Assembly: GCF_002352765.1 (NCBI RefSeq)
Contig: NZ_KZ293963.1
Location: forward strand, 4,395,872-4,459,871
DNA: 64,000 nt
DNA from: Alteribacter populi
Lineage (GTDB): Bacteria; Bacillota; Bacilli; Bacillales; Salisediminibacteriaceae
Reading direction: 5' to 3'
Below, in pieces: positions 8,057-16,694 of this stretch. The notes under the pieces were generated by a model that saw nothing but the letters and a program-made list of their open reading frames with translations, had not been told where the DNA came from and ran no database searches. Position 1 is the first letter of the stretch. Every line of letters begins with the position of its first letter. The position numbers and the translations under genes are program-made.

Positions 8057-9355
8057 GTGAAAATTCATATTGTCCAAAAAGGCGATACGCTTTGGAAGCT
8101 ATCACAAAAATATGGCGTAAATTTTGACGAGTTAAAGTCTGTAAATAATCATTTAAGCAACCCAGACCTGATTATGCCAGGGATGAAGATAAAAATCCCG
8201 ACAGGGGGAGTACAGGCAAAAAAAGAGGCGCCTGTGGCAGGAGTTGCTAAGGAACAGCCTGTTAAGGAGATGCCAAAAGTAAAGGAAGCACCAGTGGCAC
8301 CACAAAAAAAGCCGCCTTCAATAAAAGAGGAGAAAGAAGCACCGGTAGCAAAAGCGGCTCCACCTCCGCAACCTCAACCTTCTTATAAAGTGCAACAAAA
8401 AATGAATTTTAATTTTTATAAGCAGCAAGCACAGCCTAAAAAAGAAAAACCTAAAATGCCAGAGCCTCCAAAAATGCCGAAGCCAAAGGAAGAGCCTAAA
8501 AAGGTAAAGCCTGCAAAAAAAGAGGAGCCTAAAAAAGTAATGCCGGCTAAAAAAGAAGAACCGAAGAAAAAGGAGCAAGTTCAAGGGAAGAAAGAAACCG
8601 CTCCTAAGGGGATGCCAACCGGAATGACTATGCCCCAAGCCGCCCATCATCCGCAAATGGCTCCTCAAGCACAAATGATGGCTCCACAGCCACAGATGGC
8701 TCCACAGCCACAAATGATGGCCTCACAGCCACAATATGATTGTTATCCGGTTTCTCCAATTATGCCAGGGTGCGCGTATCCGTGTGGTAACGGTACCTAT
8801 CCACAGCAAGTAATGGGTCAACAAGTGATGCCAAACCAGATGATGCCGCAGCAAGTGATGGGTCAGCAAATGATGCCAAATCAGATGATGCCGCAACATG
8901 TGATGGGTCAGCAAATGATGCCAAACCAGATGATGCCGCAGCAAGTAATGGGTCAGCAAATGATGCCAAACCAAATGATGCCGCAGCAAGTAATGGGTCA
9001 GCAAATGATGCCAAACCAAATGATGCCACAACAAGTAATGGGTCAGCAAATGATGCCAAACCAAATGATGATGGATGACGATTTCGATGATGATCTATAT
9101 GATAATGACAACATGGTTGAAGGTACAATGTACCAACCAAATGATATGGCGCAAATGTATGGAGATGTGACAGCTCATCAGTTTCAGCCCCATAACATGC
9201 AATATCAGACTCCTATGCAAGCACCTTTCGGGAATGGTCCCCAAGGATATGGCATGATGCCAGGCCATCAAGGTGGGATGATGCCTGGATCACAGTCTGG
9301 TACTCACGAATACCAAGGTGATTGGGATCGACAAGATAGTGAAGAAGACGATTAA
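8057..9355 (+). CDS. safA: Spore coat assembly protein SafA
   Basis: Organises the inner spore coat at the cortex interface. Residues 1-48 form one LysM domain (HIVQKGDTLWKLSQKYGV) that binds peptidoglycan. A Lys/Pro/Glu-rich linker (about 55-185) contains EEPKK repeats. A Met/Gln-rich low-complexity region follows, with six 15-residue repeats of QQVMGQQMMPNQMMP type (about 250-339), then an acidic tail. The GTG start is preceded by GGGAGGG. Composition and order agree with SafA of other bacilli, but the repeat block is lineage-specific. coxA follows, as in B. subtilis. Confidence 0.88.
   Translation: MKIHIVQKGDTLWKLSQKYGVNFDELKSVNNHLSNPDLIMPGMKIKIPTGGVQAKKEAPVAGVAKEQPVKEMPKVKEAPVAPQKKPPSIKEEKEAPVAKAAPPPQPQPSYKVQQKMNFNFYKQQAQPKKEKPKMPEPPKMPKPKEEPKKVKPAKKEEPKKVMPAKKEEPKKKEQVQGKKETAPKGMPTGMTMPQAAHHPQMAPQAQMMAPQPQMAPQPQMMASQPQYDCYPVSPIMPGCAYPCGNGTYPQQVMGQQVMPNQMMPQQVMGQQMMPNQMMPQHVMGQQMMPNQMMPQQVMGQQMMPNQMMPQQVMGQQMMPNQMMPQQVMGQQMMPNQMMMDDDFDDDLYDNDNMVEGTMYQPNDMAQMYGDVTAHQFQPHNMQYQTPMQAPFGNGPQGYGMMPGHQGGMMPGSQSGTHEYQGDWDRQDSEEDD
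8804..9073 (+). repeat. Six tandem 45-bp repeats inside safA
   Basis: Unit begins CAGCAAGTAATGGGTCAGCA. Six in-frame copies differ at only a few positions (for example CAACATGTG in copy 3). High identity suggests recent expansion and likely length variation between strains. Confidence 0.95.
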
Positions 9356-9360
9356 AAACG

Positions 9361-9396
9361 TGAAGTGCTATACATTCAGTTGTATGGCACTTTTCA
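9361..9396 (+). terminator. Intrinsic terminator after safA
   Basis: AAGTGCTATACA pairs with TGTATGGCACTT, followed by TTTCATTTG. Confidence 0.75.
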
Positions 9397-9441
9397 TTTG
9401 TTTCGAGATAAAAATTATGCTCTTATATAAATAGCTTCTCT

Positions 9442-9490
9442 TCCTCGGCCGACTCGGCTCTTTTTTATGCTCCTTTTGAACACGCACTAA
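9442..9490 (+). repeat. R4 repeat fragment and adjacent R6 half-element
   Basis: CGACTCGGCTCTTTTTTATG and TTTTGAACACGC match the outer end of R4 copies (reverse complement of 34197-34225). The following text TGAGCGTTAGGTAAGC (about 9511-9526) recurs at 53685-53700. Confidence 0.45.
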
Positions 9491-9644
9491 AAGATCCTGT
9501 TTGCTTTATGAGCGTTAGGTAAGCGTAAGCTTGCTCTGTCACGCCGTTCGTGTAGTTTACCTCATCCTCTTTTTCCTTTAACTAACAGAATCATTTTTCT
9601 CCTTAAACGCCATCCTAAAAGGTGAAAGGAGGAATTTAAAAAAC

Positions 9645-10598
9645 ATGAAAAAATGGTTCTTAAGTTTATCAGCAGCTACGATGCTCGTCTCAGGCTTAGC
9701 AGGTTGCGGCGGTAACGCCAATGATACAGACGAAGGTGCCCAACAAGGATTTTTTAGAAACCAACAAAATCAGCAAAGAAATGTTGAACAACAAGATGGT
9801 GGAGGGTATTTAAACAAACGTCAAGGGATGACTGGTCACTATTATGGGCAAAATGCCGATCAGAACTTTCATCAAAACCGAGGGCGTGAGACAGAGCGTT
9901 TCGGGACAAGAGCTGCAAATTATGGTAATCCGATGACAGGTTACCGTACTAGAGCAAGAGGCATGAACCGTACACAAGGGTTTGGTAGAGGTATTACGGG
10001 TAATGACCGTCCTGGGATGGTTGATAACAATGGAATTTTAAACCGTTTCAATGCGAATGAAAACCGCATGGGCGGTTATGACAACCACCAGCGATACCGA
10101 ATGCAGGGAGCAAACAAGCAACAACGTCAAGGCATGATGCAAGGGAGCAATCAGCAACAACGTCAAGGCATGATGCAAGGACAACAACATCAACGATCTC
10201 AACAGGGACAGGGTCACCAAGGTCAGCAAGGCCAACACCGTGGTTACTATGACGGAGAAGATGGTCACTTAGCTCAACGCATTGCTAATCGTGTAGAAGA
10301 CATGGACAAGGTTGAAGATTGCCGTGTTATTGTAAATGGAGATGACATTGTGATCGGTGTTAATACATTAGATGGCGATGATCAAAGAGTTCAACAAAAA
10401 ATTCATAGAATGACTTCAGATCTGGATGATCATAAAGACATTTATGTTTCTTCTGACAGAGAACAAGTAGACCGAATTCGTGGAATGGATGACCGTTTAA
10501 GAGCAGGGGAACCATTTGATGAAGTTGGAGCTACATTTAACGACATGGTTCAAGACTTAGGAAGAGCAATACAACGTCCTTTTGAAAGATCTCGATAA
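9645..10598 (+). CDS. coxA: Sporulation lipoprotein, YhcN/YlaJ family (CoxA/YrbB-like)
   Basis: An N-terminal lipoprotein signal peptide ends in the lipobox LAGC (Cys21). A Gln/Asn/Arg/Gly-rich low-complexity middle follows, including two direct repeats around QGMMQGSNQQQR (about 160-185). The C-terminal 110 residues (from GHLAQRIANRVEDMDKV) are the YhcN/YlaJ domain found in spore cortex and germination-related lipoproteins. Position between safA and yebC equals that of B. subtilis coxA (yrbB), so the symbol rests on synteny plus domain. The ribosome site GAAAGGAGG is strong. Confidence 0.75.
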   Translation: MKKWFLSLSAATMLVSGLAGCGGNANDTDEGAQQGFFRNQQNQQRNVEQQDGGGYLNKRQGMTGHYYGQNADQNFHQNRGRETERFGTRAANYGNPMTGYRTRARGMNRTQGFGRGITGNDRPGMVDNNGILNRFNANENRMGGYDNHQRYRMQGANKQQRQGMMQGSNQQQRQGMMQGQQHQRSQQGQGHQGQQGQHRGYYDGEDGHLAQRIANRVEDMDKVEDCRVIVNGDDIVIGVNTLDGDDQRVQQKIHRMTSDLDDHKDIYVSSDREQVDRIRGMDDRLRAGEPFDEVGATFNDMVQDLGRAIQRPFERSR

Positions 10599-10606
10599 AA
10601 TGGCTG

Positions 10607-10645
10607 GAGACAGGTTATCTGATAACCTGTCTCATTCTCTTTTTA
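10607..10645 (+). terminator. Intrinsic terminator after coxA
   Basis: GAGACAGGTTA pairs perfectly with TAACCTGTCTC, followed by a T-rich tail. Confidence 0.9.
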
Positions 10646-10713
10646 CCCTTCTTTCCGGTAATTTTCACATGTGATATATTGAATGAAATAGGAAAGTACA
10701 GGAGGAGATACCA

Positions 10714-11448
10714 ATGGCAGGTCATTCAAAGTGGTCAAACATTAAACATCGAAAAGGAAGACAAGATGCTAAAAAAGGAAAAATGTTTACAAGTATCTCT
10801 AAAGAAATTTTTGCTGCCGTACGAAGTGGGGGAGATGATCCGGCTTCAAACACTAAGTTGCGACTGGCAATGAATAAAGCTAAAGCTGCGAACATGCCAA
10901 ACGATAATGTGGAACGAACGATTAAAAAAGCAACTGGAAACCTTGATGGTGTCACGTATGAAAATATTACATATGAGGGATACGGGCCTAATGGTGTGGC
11001 GATTTTTGTAGAGGCTTTAACTGATAATAAAAACCGTACAGCTGCTGAGATGAGGCTGGCATTTAATAAAAACGGTGGAAACCTTGGTGAAACTGGATGT
11101 GTGGCCTTTATGTTCCAGCGATCTGGTTATTTGGTTGTAGAATTTGAAGCGAACGAAACAGATGAAGAATCGTTGATGCTTGCTGCCATTGAATCAGGAG
11201 CGGACGATGTTATGTCTGAGGACGAGGGGCTGGAAATTATTACAGAAGCGGAGACGTTTGAATCAGTTCGTGATTCGTTGGAAAAAGAAGGAGTGACCTT
11301 TACAGAAGCGGAAGTTACCATGCTTCCAAATGTAAAGACAAAGCTACCTGTAAATGAAAGCGAAGAAATTCTTCGATTAATTGATGTACTAGAAGATAAT
11401 GATGATGTGCAAGAAGTGTATCATAATTTAGAAATTATAGATGAATAA
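10714..11448 (+). CDS. yebC: YebC/PmpR family protein
   Basis: Start MAGHSKWSNIKHRKGRQDAK is diagnostic for the family. Family members have been described as DNA-binding regulators (PmpR), and some act on ribosomes stalled at proline stretches; which applies here is not visible. The 244 residues match B. subtilis YrbC (240) and cover the three alpha/beta domains. An extended -10 (TGATATATT, about 10671-10679) and the ribosome site AGGAGGAG lie upstream. The acidic C-terminal half (DEEDxxL-type segments) is normal for the family. Confidence 0.93.
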   Translation: MAGHSKWSNIKHRKGRQDAKKGKMFTSISKEIFAAVRSGGDDPASNTKLRLAMNKAKAANMPNDNVERTIKKATGNLDGVTYENITYEGYGPNGVAIFVEALTDNKNRTAAEMRLAFNKNGGNLGETGCVAFMFQRSGYLVVEFEANETDEESLMLAAIESGADDVMSEDEGLEIITEAETFESVRDSLEKEGVTFTEAEVTMLPNVKTKLPVNESEEILRLIDVLEDNDDVQEVYHNLEIIDE

Positions 11449-11552
11449 GATGGATAAAAATTTCACAGCTGGAAACACTATGTGTATCTACGAAGTGGGG
11501 TCCCTAAACGTTGGTGTGAATTTATTGTGTAAATGTAAGGAGGCGTGTATGC

Positions 11553-12113
11553 ATGCTTACCACTTTCTCTTTGAAAGACTTAAATCACCAGTTCTTCAGG
11601 ATGTTTTTGGTCTTAGCCCTCTTTTTTGTTTGTTTCGTTTCGGCTAACGAAGTTCTACAACCTGTCATTTATGCAGAGGATGATGATGCCTTCGAAGTTA
11701 CAGGACCGTTAACGGTTGAAGTTGTTCTCCAACGTGTATATCTTGATGGGGAAATGAGTGAAGAGGTTATCGAGGAAGAGATTTTATCGATGGAAGATTT
11801 CTGGTCATTTTATGACGACTGGCAGTTATTAACTCACACTCAGGACCAAGTCGTCTTTCAGCAGGAAGTCAATGATATTTCCCCTTTACTTAAGGTGAAC
11901 GGTTACTTCGGTCTATCAGAAGAAGGAACCTTAAATATTTATAATGGAAAACCGGAACAAGATGATGTTATTCAATCGTTTTTCCAAATTAATACAGACA
12001 GGTTAAAAAGTAAGGTGCATTCAGACTTAAAGAGTGGAATTCCTGTTTCCTCTAAGGATCATTATTTGGAAGTGTTGCAAATGTACGAAAAATATTCTGT
12101 AACTGATATGTAG
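11553..12113 (+). CDS. bofC: BofC, forespore inhibitor of the SpoIVB protease
   Basis: BofC acts in the intermembrane space of the forespore and delays pro-sigma-K activation by restraining SpoIVB. The protein has one N-terminal hydrophobic segment (about 15-35) ending near AEDDD. It contains recognisable BofC text such as VYLDGEMSEE, SMEDFW, DISPLLKVNGYFGLS and IQSFFQI, matching VYLDGDVS, SMDDFW, DISPLSKVNGYIG and IQSFFQI of B. subtilis. ATG 11553 lies 9 bases after AAGGAGG. The gene precedes ruvAB as in B. subtilis. I found no convincing sigma-G promoter. Confidence 0.92.
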   Translation: MLTTFSLKDLNHQFFRMFLVLALFFVCFVSANEVLQPVIYAEDDDAFEVTGPLTVEVVLQRVYLDGEMSEEVIEEEILSMEDFWSFYDDWQLLTHTQDQVVFQQEVNDISPLLKVNGYFGLSEEGTLNIYNGKPEQDDVIQSFFQINTDRLKSKVHSDLKSGIPVSSKDHYLEVLQMYEKYSVTDM

Positions 12114-12114
12114 T

Positions 12115-12150
12115 AAAAAGCTGTCTCATATAGGCAGCTTTTTTATTTTT
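12115..12150 (+). terminator. Intrinsic terminator after bofC
   Basis: AAAAGCTGTC pairs with GGCAGCTTTT, followed by a T-rich run. An extended -10 (TGCTAAAAT, 12152-12160) for ruvA follows immediately. Confidence 0.85.
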
Positions 12151-12197
12151 ATGCTAAAATAGAAATGTGTGTTCGCATAAAGGGAGAGGTGAGTTAG

Positions 12198-12815
12198 GTG
12201 ATTGAATTTGTTACTGGAAAATTGAGTTATATAGATACAGAATATATTGTTATTGATGTGAATGGAGTAGGATACTTAGTTTTTTGCGCGAATCCATTCA
12301 GCTTTCAACAGAATGAAGGGAAACAGCTTAAAATATATACATATCAACACGTAAGAGAAGACGCACTCCGGTTGTACGGCTTTCATAATCGCGAAGAAAG
12401 ACGCCTTTTTGAGAAACTTCTTCAGGTGTCAGGAATTGGCCCTAAAGGAGCGTTAGCTATTTTGGCATCAGGAGCTCCGGAGCGAGTGGTTCAAGCCATA
12501 GAAGAAGAAGACGAACGTTTCCTTGTCAAGTTCCCTGGCGTTGGCAAAAAAACGGCACGCCAGATTATTTTAGATTTAAAGGGGAAGCTTCCTGAATGGA
12601 TGCCTTCTTTGCTAGATCAAGACGGACAGCCTATAGATTCGGGGATACAAAACAATGGAAGCAGCCACCAGGAGTTAGATGAAGCGGTTGAAGCATTAAA
12701 GGCACTCGGGTATTTAGACCGTGAGATTAACCGGGCATTGCCAGCATTAAAGGAAAAGCAATTAACTACAGATGGCTATATAAAAGAAGCGTTAAGATTA
12801 ATGCTTCAAGTGTAA
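12198..12815 (+). CDS. ruvA: Holliday junction branch migration protein RuvA
   Basis: RuvA binds Holliday junctions as a tetramer and loads the RuvB motor. The 205-residue protein has the N-terminal OB fold (IEFVTGKLSYID), two helix-hairpin-helix motifs (VSGIGPKGALAIL near 77 and FPGVGKKTARQIILDL near 112), a flexible linker (about 130-155) and the RuvB-binding domain III (LDEAVEALKALGY). The start is GTG behind GAGAGGTGAG. ruvB follows after 43 bases. Confidence 0.96.
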   Translation: MIEFVTGKLSYIDTEYIVIDVNGVGYLVFCANPFSFQQNEGKQLKIYTYQHVREDALRLYGFHNREERRLFEKLLQVSGIGPKGALAILASGAPERVVQAIEEEDERFLVKFPGVGKKTARQIILDLKGKLPEWMPSLLDQDGQPIDSGIQNNGSSHQELDEAVEALKALGYLDREINRALPALKEKQLTTDGYIKEALRLMLQV

Positions 12816-12858
12816 ATGTGAAGCCATTCTCTCGCTCACAGGATCGGAGGTAAGTAAT

Positions 12859-13866
12859 ATGGAAGAAGAACGGATTGTAAGCGGCGAGACTCAAAGGGAA
12901 GAAGAAAAGTGGGCGGAACTATCTCTTCGACCCCAACGTCTTTCTCAGTATATAGGTCAACAAACGGTAAAGGATAACTTAACTGTTTTTATAGAAGCCG
13001 CAAAGATGCGAGAAGAGTGTCTCGATCATGTGCTTTTGTATGGGCCGCCGGGATTGGGAAAAACAACTCTTGCGATGATTATTTCCAATGAGATGAATGT
13101 GAACTTGCGAACAACAGCAGGGCCTGCAATTGAGAGGCCAGGGGACTTGGCTGCAATTTTAACAGCACTGGAACCCGGTGATGTCTTATTTATCGATGAA
13201 ATTCACAGGCTTAATCGAGCGGTTGAAGAAGTACTTTATCCAGCTATGGAAGATTTTTGCTTAGATATCGTAATCGGGAAAGGTCCGTCTGCTCGTTCAG
13301 TTCGTCTCGATTTACCACCTTTTACACTGGTAGGGGCAACGACACGTGCAGGAATGCTTTCTGCACCTTTACGAGATCGTTTTGGTGTGGTAAGTCGTCT
13401 GGAGTTTTATACTCAAGAAGATTTGACGGAAATTGTATCGCGTACAGCCGATGTCATGGAAGTTAATATTGACAAGAAGGCGAGCCAGGAAATCGCCAGG
13501 AGATCAAGGGGGACACCTAGAATTGCAAACCGATTGCTACGCCGGGTCCGAGACTTTGCTCAAGTACGGGGCAACGGCGAGGTGACATTTCAACTGGCCA
13601 GTGAAGCATTAGTGCTTTTACAAGTTGATAAAGAAGGACTTGACCATATCGATCATAAATTATTAATCGGACTCATCGAGAAATTTAGAGGGGGTCCCGT
13701 AGGTTTAGATACGATCGCGGCTACCATTGGGGAAGAGTCTCACACAATAGAAGATGTTTATGAACCTTATTTATTACAAATTGGGTTTTTACAAAGGACT
13801 CCGCGGGGAAGAATGGTAACGAACCGTGTGTATAACCATTTTAATTTGGAGGTGCCCGACTATTGA
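12859..13866 (+). CDS. ruvB: Holliday junction DNA helicase RuvB
   Basis: AAA+ motor of the RuvAB complex. Walker A GPPGLGKTT is at residues 62-70, Walker B with DEIH at 113-116, sensor segment GATTRAGMLSAPLRDRFG near 160, and a C-terminal winged helix ends the 335-residue protein (family about 334). Clear ribosome site GGAGGTAA. Co-transcribed with ruvA. Confidence 0.97.
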   Translation: MEEERIVSGETQREEEKWAELSLRPQRLSQYIGQQTVKDNLTVFIEAAKMREECLDHVLLYGPPGLGKTTLAMIISNEMNVNLRTTAGPAIERPGDLAAILTALEPGDVLFIDEIHRLNRAVEEVLYPAMEDFCLDIVIGKGPSARSVRLDLPPFTLVGATTRAGMLSAPLRDRFGVVSRLEFYTQEDLTEIVSRTADVMEVNIDKKASQEIARRSRGTPRIANRLLRRVRDFAQVRGNGEVTFQLASEALVLLQVDKEGLDHIDHKLLIGLIEKFRGGPVGLDTIAATIGEESHTIEDVYEPYLLQIGFLQRTPRGRMVTNRVYNHFNLEVPDY

Positions 13867-14081
13867 TGAACATCCCGAAACTGCTCGTCACAATAGGAGT
13901 TGTTCTTATTATAGCCGGTGTCTTATGGCAAGTAGGTGGGCGGTTTATTTCATTGGGGAAGCTTCCAGGAGATATTTTTATTAAACGAGGGAACACGACG
14001 ATCTATTTTCCCATCGTGACGTCTATTATTGTTAGTATCGTTTTATCGGTGATTTTGTATTTAATTGGTCGCTTTAGATAA
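13863..14081 (+). CDS. DUF2905 family small membrane protein
   Basis: A 72-residue protein with two predicted membrane helices (about 7-27 and 48-69) separated by a loop containing LGKLPGDIF, the signature of DUF2905. Its function is unknown. Members sit behind ruvB in many bacilli. The gene overlaps the ruvB stop. TTG 13863 is 8 bases from GGAGGTG; the alternative ATG 13866 (TGATG overlap) is also possible. Confidence 0.85.
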   Translation: MMNIPKLLVTIGVVLIIAGVLWQVGGRFISLGKLPGDIFIKRGNTTIYFPIVTSIIVSIVLSVILYLIGRFR

Positions 14082-14083
14082 CG

Positions 14084-14120
14084 GTCGAACCCAGTAGTTT
14101 AATTGGGTTCGACTTCTTTC
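14084..14120 (+). terminator. Intrinsic terminator after the ruvAB-DUF2905 operon
   Basis: GTCGAACCCA pairs perfectly with TGGGTTCGAC, followed by TTCTTTCT. Confidence 0.85.
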
Positions 14121-14131
14121 TGTATGTAACG

Positions 14132-14161
14132 TTGGCGTATGAGGTTACTTTTTATTATACT
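14132..14161 (+). promoter_or_regulatory. Sigma-A promoter of queA
   Basis: TTGGCG (14132-14137), 18 bases, TATACT (14156-14161). It places transcription downstream of an in-frame ATG at 14139, ruling that start out. Confidence 0.6.
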
Positions 14162-14204
14162 GGTGAAGCGTATTTATTTTTTGACAAGAAAGAGGTTTAT
14201 GGAT

Positions 14205-15233
14205 ATGGATGTTTCACAATTTGATTTTGAACTTCCGGATGAATTGATCGCCCAAACCCCGTTATTAGAGCGGGAGAAGTCCAGGTTACTTGTTCTTGAT
14301 CGGAATAACGGAAGTGTGGAGCACCGGAATTTCTCCGATATAATAAGTTTTTTAAAGGCTGGCGATGCTTTAGTCATTAATGACACGAAAGTAATTCCTG
14401 CCCGGCTTTTTGGAATAAAAGCAGAAACAGGAGCTAAAATTGAGGTGCTTCTTTTAAAAGAAAATGGCGATCACGTTTGGGAGGCTCTAGTGAAACCTGC
14501 TAAAAGAGTGAAGGTTGGTACTACCGTCTCATTTGGAGGTGGAAAGCTGACTGGTACTTGTGTCAATGAACTGGCTGACGGCCGAAGGGAAATCCGATTC
14601 TCTTTTGACGGCATATTTCATGAAGTATTAGATGAGCTTGGGCAAATGCCGTTGCCTCCATACATTCAAACACAACTTGAAGAACGAGAGCGTTATCAAA
14701 CGGTTTATGCAAAGCATCGCGGATCTGCCGCAGCGCCAACAGCCGGGCTTCATTTTACTAAAGAGCTGTTACAAACTGCGGAGGAAAAAGGGATATCCAT
14801 TGTCAATGTCACGCTACATGTAGGACTTGGCACGTTTCGTCCTGTATCAGTAGATGATGTAAAATCACACAAAATGCACTCGGAATTCTATCAAATGGAT
14901 GAGGAAGCTGCATACACGCTTGAAAAAGTAAAAGGTGAAGGTGGACGCATTGTTGCTGTAGGAACTACATCCGCCCGTACATTAGAAACAATTGCTAAGC
15001 AAAATAATGGGAAGCTGGTTGCCTCTTCTGGATGGACAGACATTTTTATCTATCCAGGCTACGAATTTCAAGCAATAGATGGCCTTCTTACTAATTTTCA
15101 TTTGCCCAAATCAACATTGGTCATGTTAGTTAGTGCTTTTGCCGGGAGAGAGAATGTCATGAAAGCATACGGTGAGGCTGTTGAAAATAGGTATCGCTTT
15201 TTTAGCTTCGGTGATGCGATGCTTTTGATATAA
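14205..15233 (+). CDS. queA: S-adenosylmethionine:tRNA ribosyltransferase-isomerase QueA
   Basis: Transfers and isomerises the ribosyl moiety of SAM onto preQ1 at tRNA position 34, making epoxyqueuosine. The protein starts MDVSQFDFELPDELIAQTPL, as in B. subtilis QueA, and has family segments such as HRGSAAAPTAGLHFT and TNFHLPKSTLVMLVSA. ATG 14205 gives 342 residues, identical to B. subtilis, and sits 9 bases behind AGAGG. An ATG at 14199 is possible but too near the ribosome site. tgt follows, with a repeat in the gap. Confidence 0.95.
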   Translation: MDVSQFDFELPDELIAQTPLLEREKSRLLVLDRNNGSVEHRNFSDIISFLKAGDALVINDTKVIPARLFGIKAETGAKIEVLLLKENGDHVWEALVKPAKRVKVGTTVSFGGGKLTGTCVNELADGRREIRFSFDGIFHEVLDELGQMPLPPYIQTQLEERERYQTVYAKHRGSAAAPTAGLHFTKELLQTAEEKGISIVNVTLHVGLGTFRPVSVDDVKSHKMHSEFYQMDEEAAYTLEKVKGEGGRIVAVGTTSARTLETIAKQNNGKLVASSGWTDIFIYPGYEFQAIDGLLTNFHLPKSTLVMLVSAFAGRENVMKAYGEAVENRYRFFSFGDAMLLI

Positions 15234-15236
15234 GAG

Positions 15237-15357
15237 GCTTAGAGGGGCTGAAAGCGTCCGCCTGTAGCGGATTCGAACGAAGGTCTTATCTTATTAAAAA
15301 GCAAATCTTTGAGGGAACTGCTTTAACAAAAGGCCGCTATGCGTTTTTCTAAGACCC
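15237..15357 (+). repeat. R3 repeat, 3' part, between queA and tgt
   Basis: Contains GAAAGCGTCCGCCTGTAGCG, GGATTCGA and a terminal CCGCTATGCG-TTTTTCT hairpin, matching the right half of the R3 copies at 20263 and 26004. Confidence 0.8.
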
Positions 15358-15382
15358 AACATTTAAGGAAGTGAAAATAAAC

Positions 15383-16522
15383 ATGTCAGCGATCACATAT
15401 GAACATATCAAGACTTGTAAACAATCAGGTGCTCGGTTAGGACGAGTTCATACACCACATGGCTCGATTGAAACACCGGTATTTATGCCTGTAGGTACGT
15501 TAGCAACGGTGAAAACGATGAGTCCTGAAGAATTAAAGGATTTAGGTGCCGAGATTATTTTAAGCAACACTTATCATTTATGGCTAAGACCAGGTCACGA
15601 AATCATTAAAGATGCCGGTGGCCTTCATAAATTTATGAATTGGGACCGTCCGATTTTAACTGATTCAGGCGGGTTTCAAGTGTTCAGTTTAAGTGATATT
15701 AGAAAAATTACTGAGGAAGGTGTAGAGTTCCGAAATCATTTAAGTGGAGAAAAACTTTTCTTAACGCCTGAAGGCTCTATGGAAATACAAAATGCACTTG
15801 GGCCAGATATTATGATGGCCTTTGACGAATGTCCACCTTACCCTGCTGAACATGATTATATGAAAGCTTCTGTCGAGCGAACAAGCCGCTGGGCTGAACG
15901 TTGCTTGAAGGCACACAAAAGGCCGGAAGATCAAGGTCTCTTTGGCATTGTTCAAGGTGGGGAATATGAGGATTTAAGAAAACAAAGTGCAGAAGACTTA
16001 GTTTCATTAGATTTTCCTGGTTATGCTATTGGAGGCCTATCGGTTGGGGAACCCAAAGACGTTATGAACCGCGCATTGGAATTCACAACGCCATTACTAC
16101 CACAAAATAAACCCCGTTATCTCATGGGGGTAGGTTCACCTGATTCATTAATTGACGGAGCTATTCGTGGGGTGGATATGTTCGACTGCGTGTTGCCGAC
16201 ACGAATTGCCCGTAATGGTACGCTAATGACTAGCGAAGGGCGGTTGGTTGTGCGGAATGCAAAATATGCTCGGGACTTCCGACCCCTTGATGAAAACTGT
16301 GACTGTCATGTGTGTAAGAACTACACTCGTGCATACATTCGCCACCTTGTAAAATGCAATGAAACATTTGGATTTCGTCTAACGACGTACCACAATTTAT
16401 ATTTCTTAACTAACCTCATGAAGAAGGTCCGTCAATCGATTCGTGAGGACCGCCTTCTTGATTTTAGAGAAGAATTTTTTGAACAATATGGATTTAATGA
16501 GGAAAACGCCAAAAACTTTTAG
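15383..16522 (+). CDS. tgt: Queuine/preQ1 tRNA-guanine transglycosylase
   Basis: Exchanges G34 for preQ1 in tRNAs with GUN anticodons; QueA acts on its product. The segment GVDMFDCVLPTRIARNG holds the nucleophilic Asp, and CDCHVC with a His about 26 residues on forms the zinc site. SNTYHLWLRPG and DSGGFQVFSL are also family signatures. ATG 15383 (379 residues) follows GGAAGTGA by 8 bases; an in-frame GTG at 15371 overlaps that ribosome site. The neighbouring queA confirms the pathway. Confidence 0.96.
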   Translation: MSAITYEHIKTCKQSGARLGRVHTPHGSIETPVFMPVGTLATVKTMSPEELKDLGAEIILSNTYHLWLRPGHEIIKDAGGLHKFMNWDRPILTDSGGFQVFSLSDIRKITEEGVEFRNHLSGEKLFLTPEGSMEIQNALGPDIMMAFDECPPYPAEHDYMKASVERTSRWAERCLKAHKRPEDQGLFGIVQGGEYEDLRKQSAEDLVSLDFPGYAIGGLSVGEPKDVMNRALEFTTPLLPQNKPRYLMGVGSPDSLIDGAIRGVDMFDCVLPTRIARNGTLMTSEGRLVVRNAKYARDFRPLDENCDCHVCKNYTRAYIRHLVKCNETFGFRLTTYHNLYFLTNLMKKVRQSIREDRLLDFREEFFEQYGFNEENAKNF

Positions 16523-16694
16523 TAAAGAAAGTTTAAGCACGAAATGCGTGATGTACGGTAACCGAGTTGATTATTCACCTCGTGAAAATCGTAATACGGC
16601 TCGTAAATGTAGGCAATCAAGGCGAAAAAATAATCAAGTGGCCCGTAAAACCTGTGTAAAAATTAGCTAGAGGGTCTCTTCTGAGAGTTAAGTG

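Noticed and set aside
8804..9073. CRISPR-like periodic repeat
   Set aside because: The 45-bp units are contiguous without spacers and encode the SafA peptide repeat in frame.
8318..9140. Long minus-strand open frames (113-131 residues) antisense to safA
   Set aside because: They mirror the low-complexity Lys/Pro and Met/Gln repeats of safA (runs of FF, LL, HH and W), have no ribosome site and no recognisable domain.
11441..11647. 68-residue plus-strand frame between yebC and bofC
   Set aside because: It overlaps both yebC and bofC out of frame and lacks a ribosome site; bofC has a strong one.
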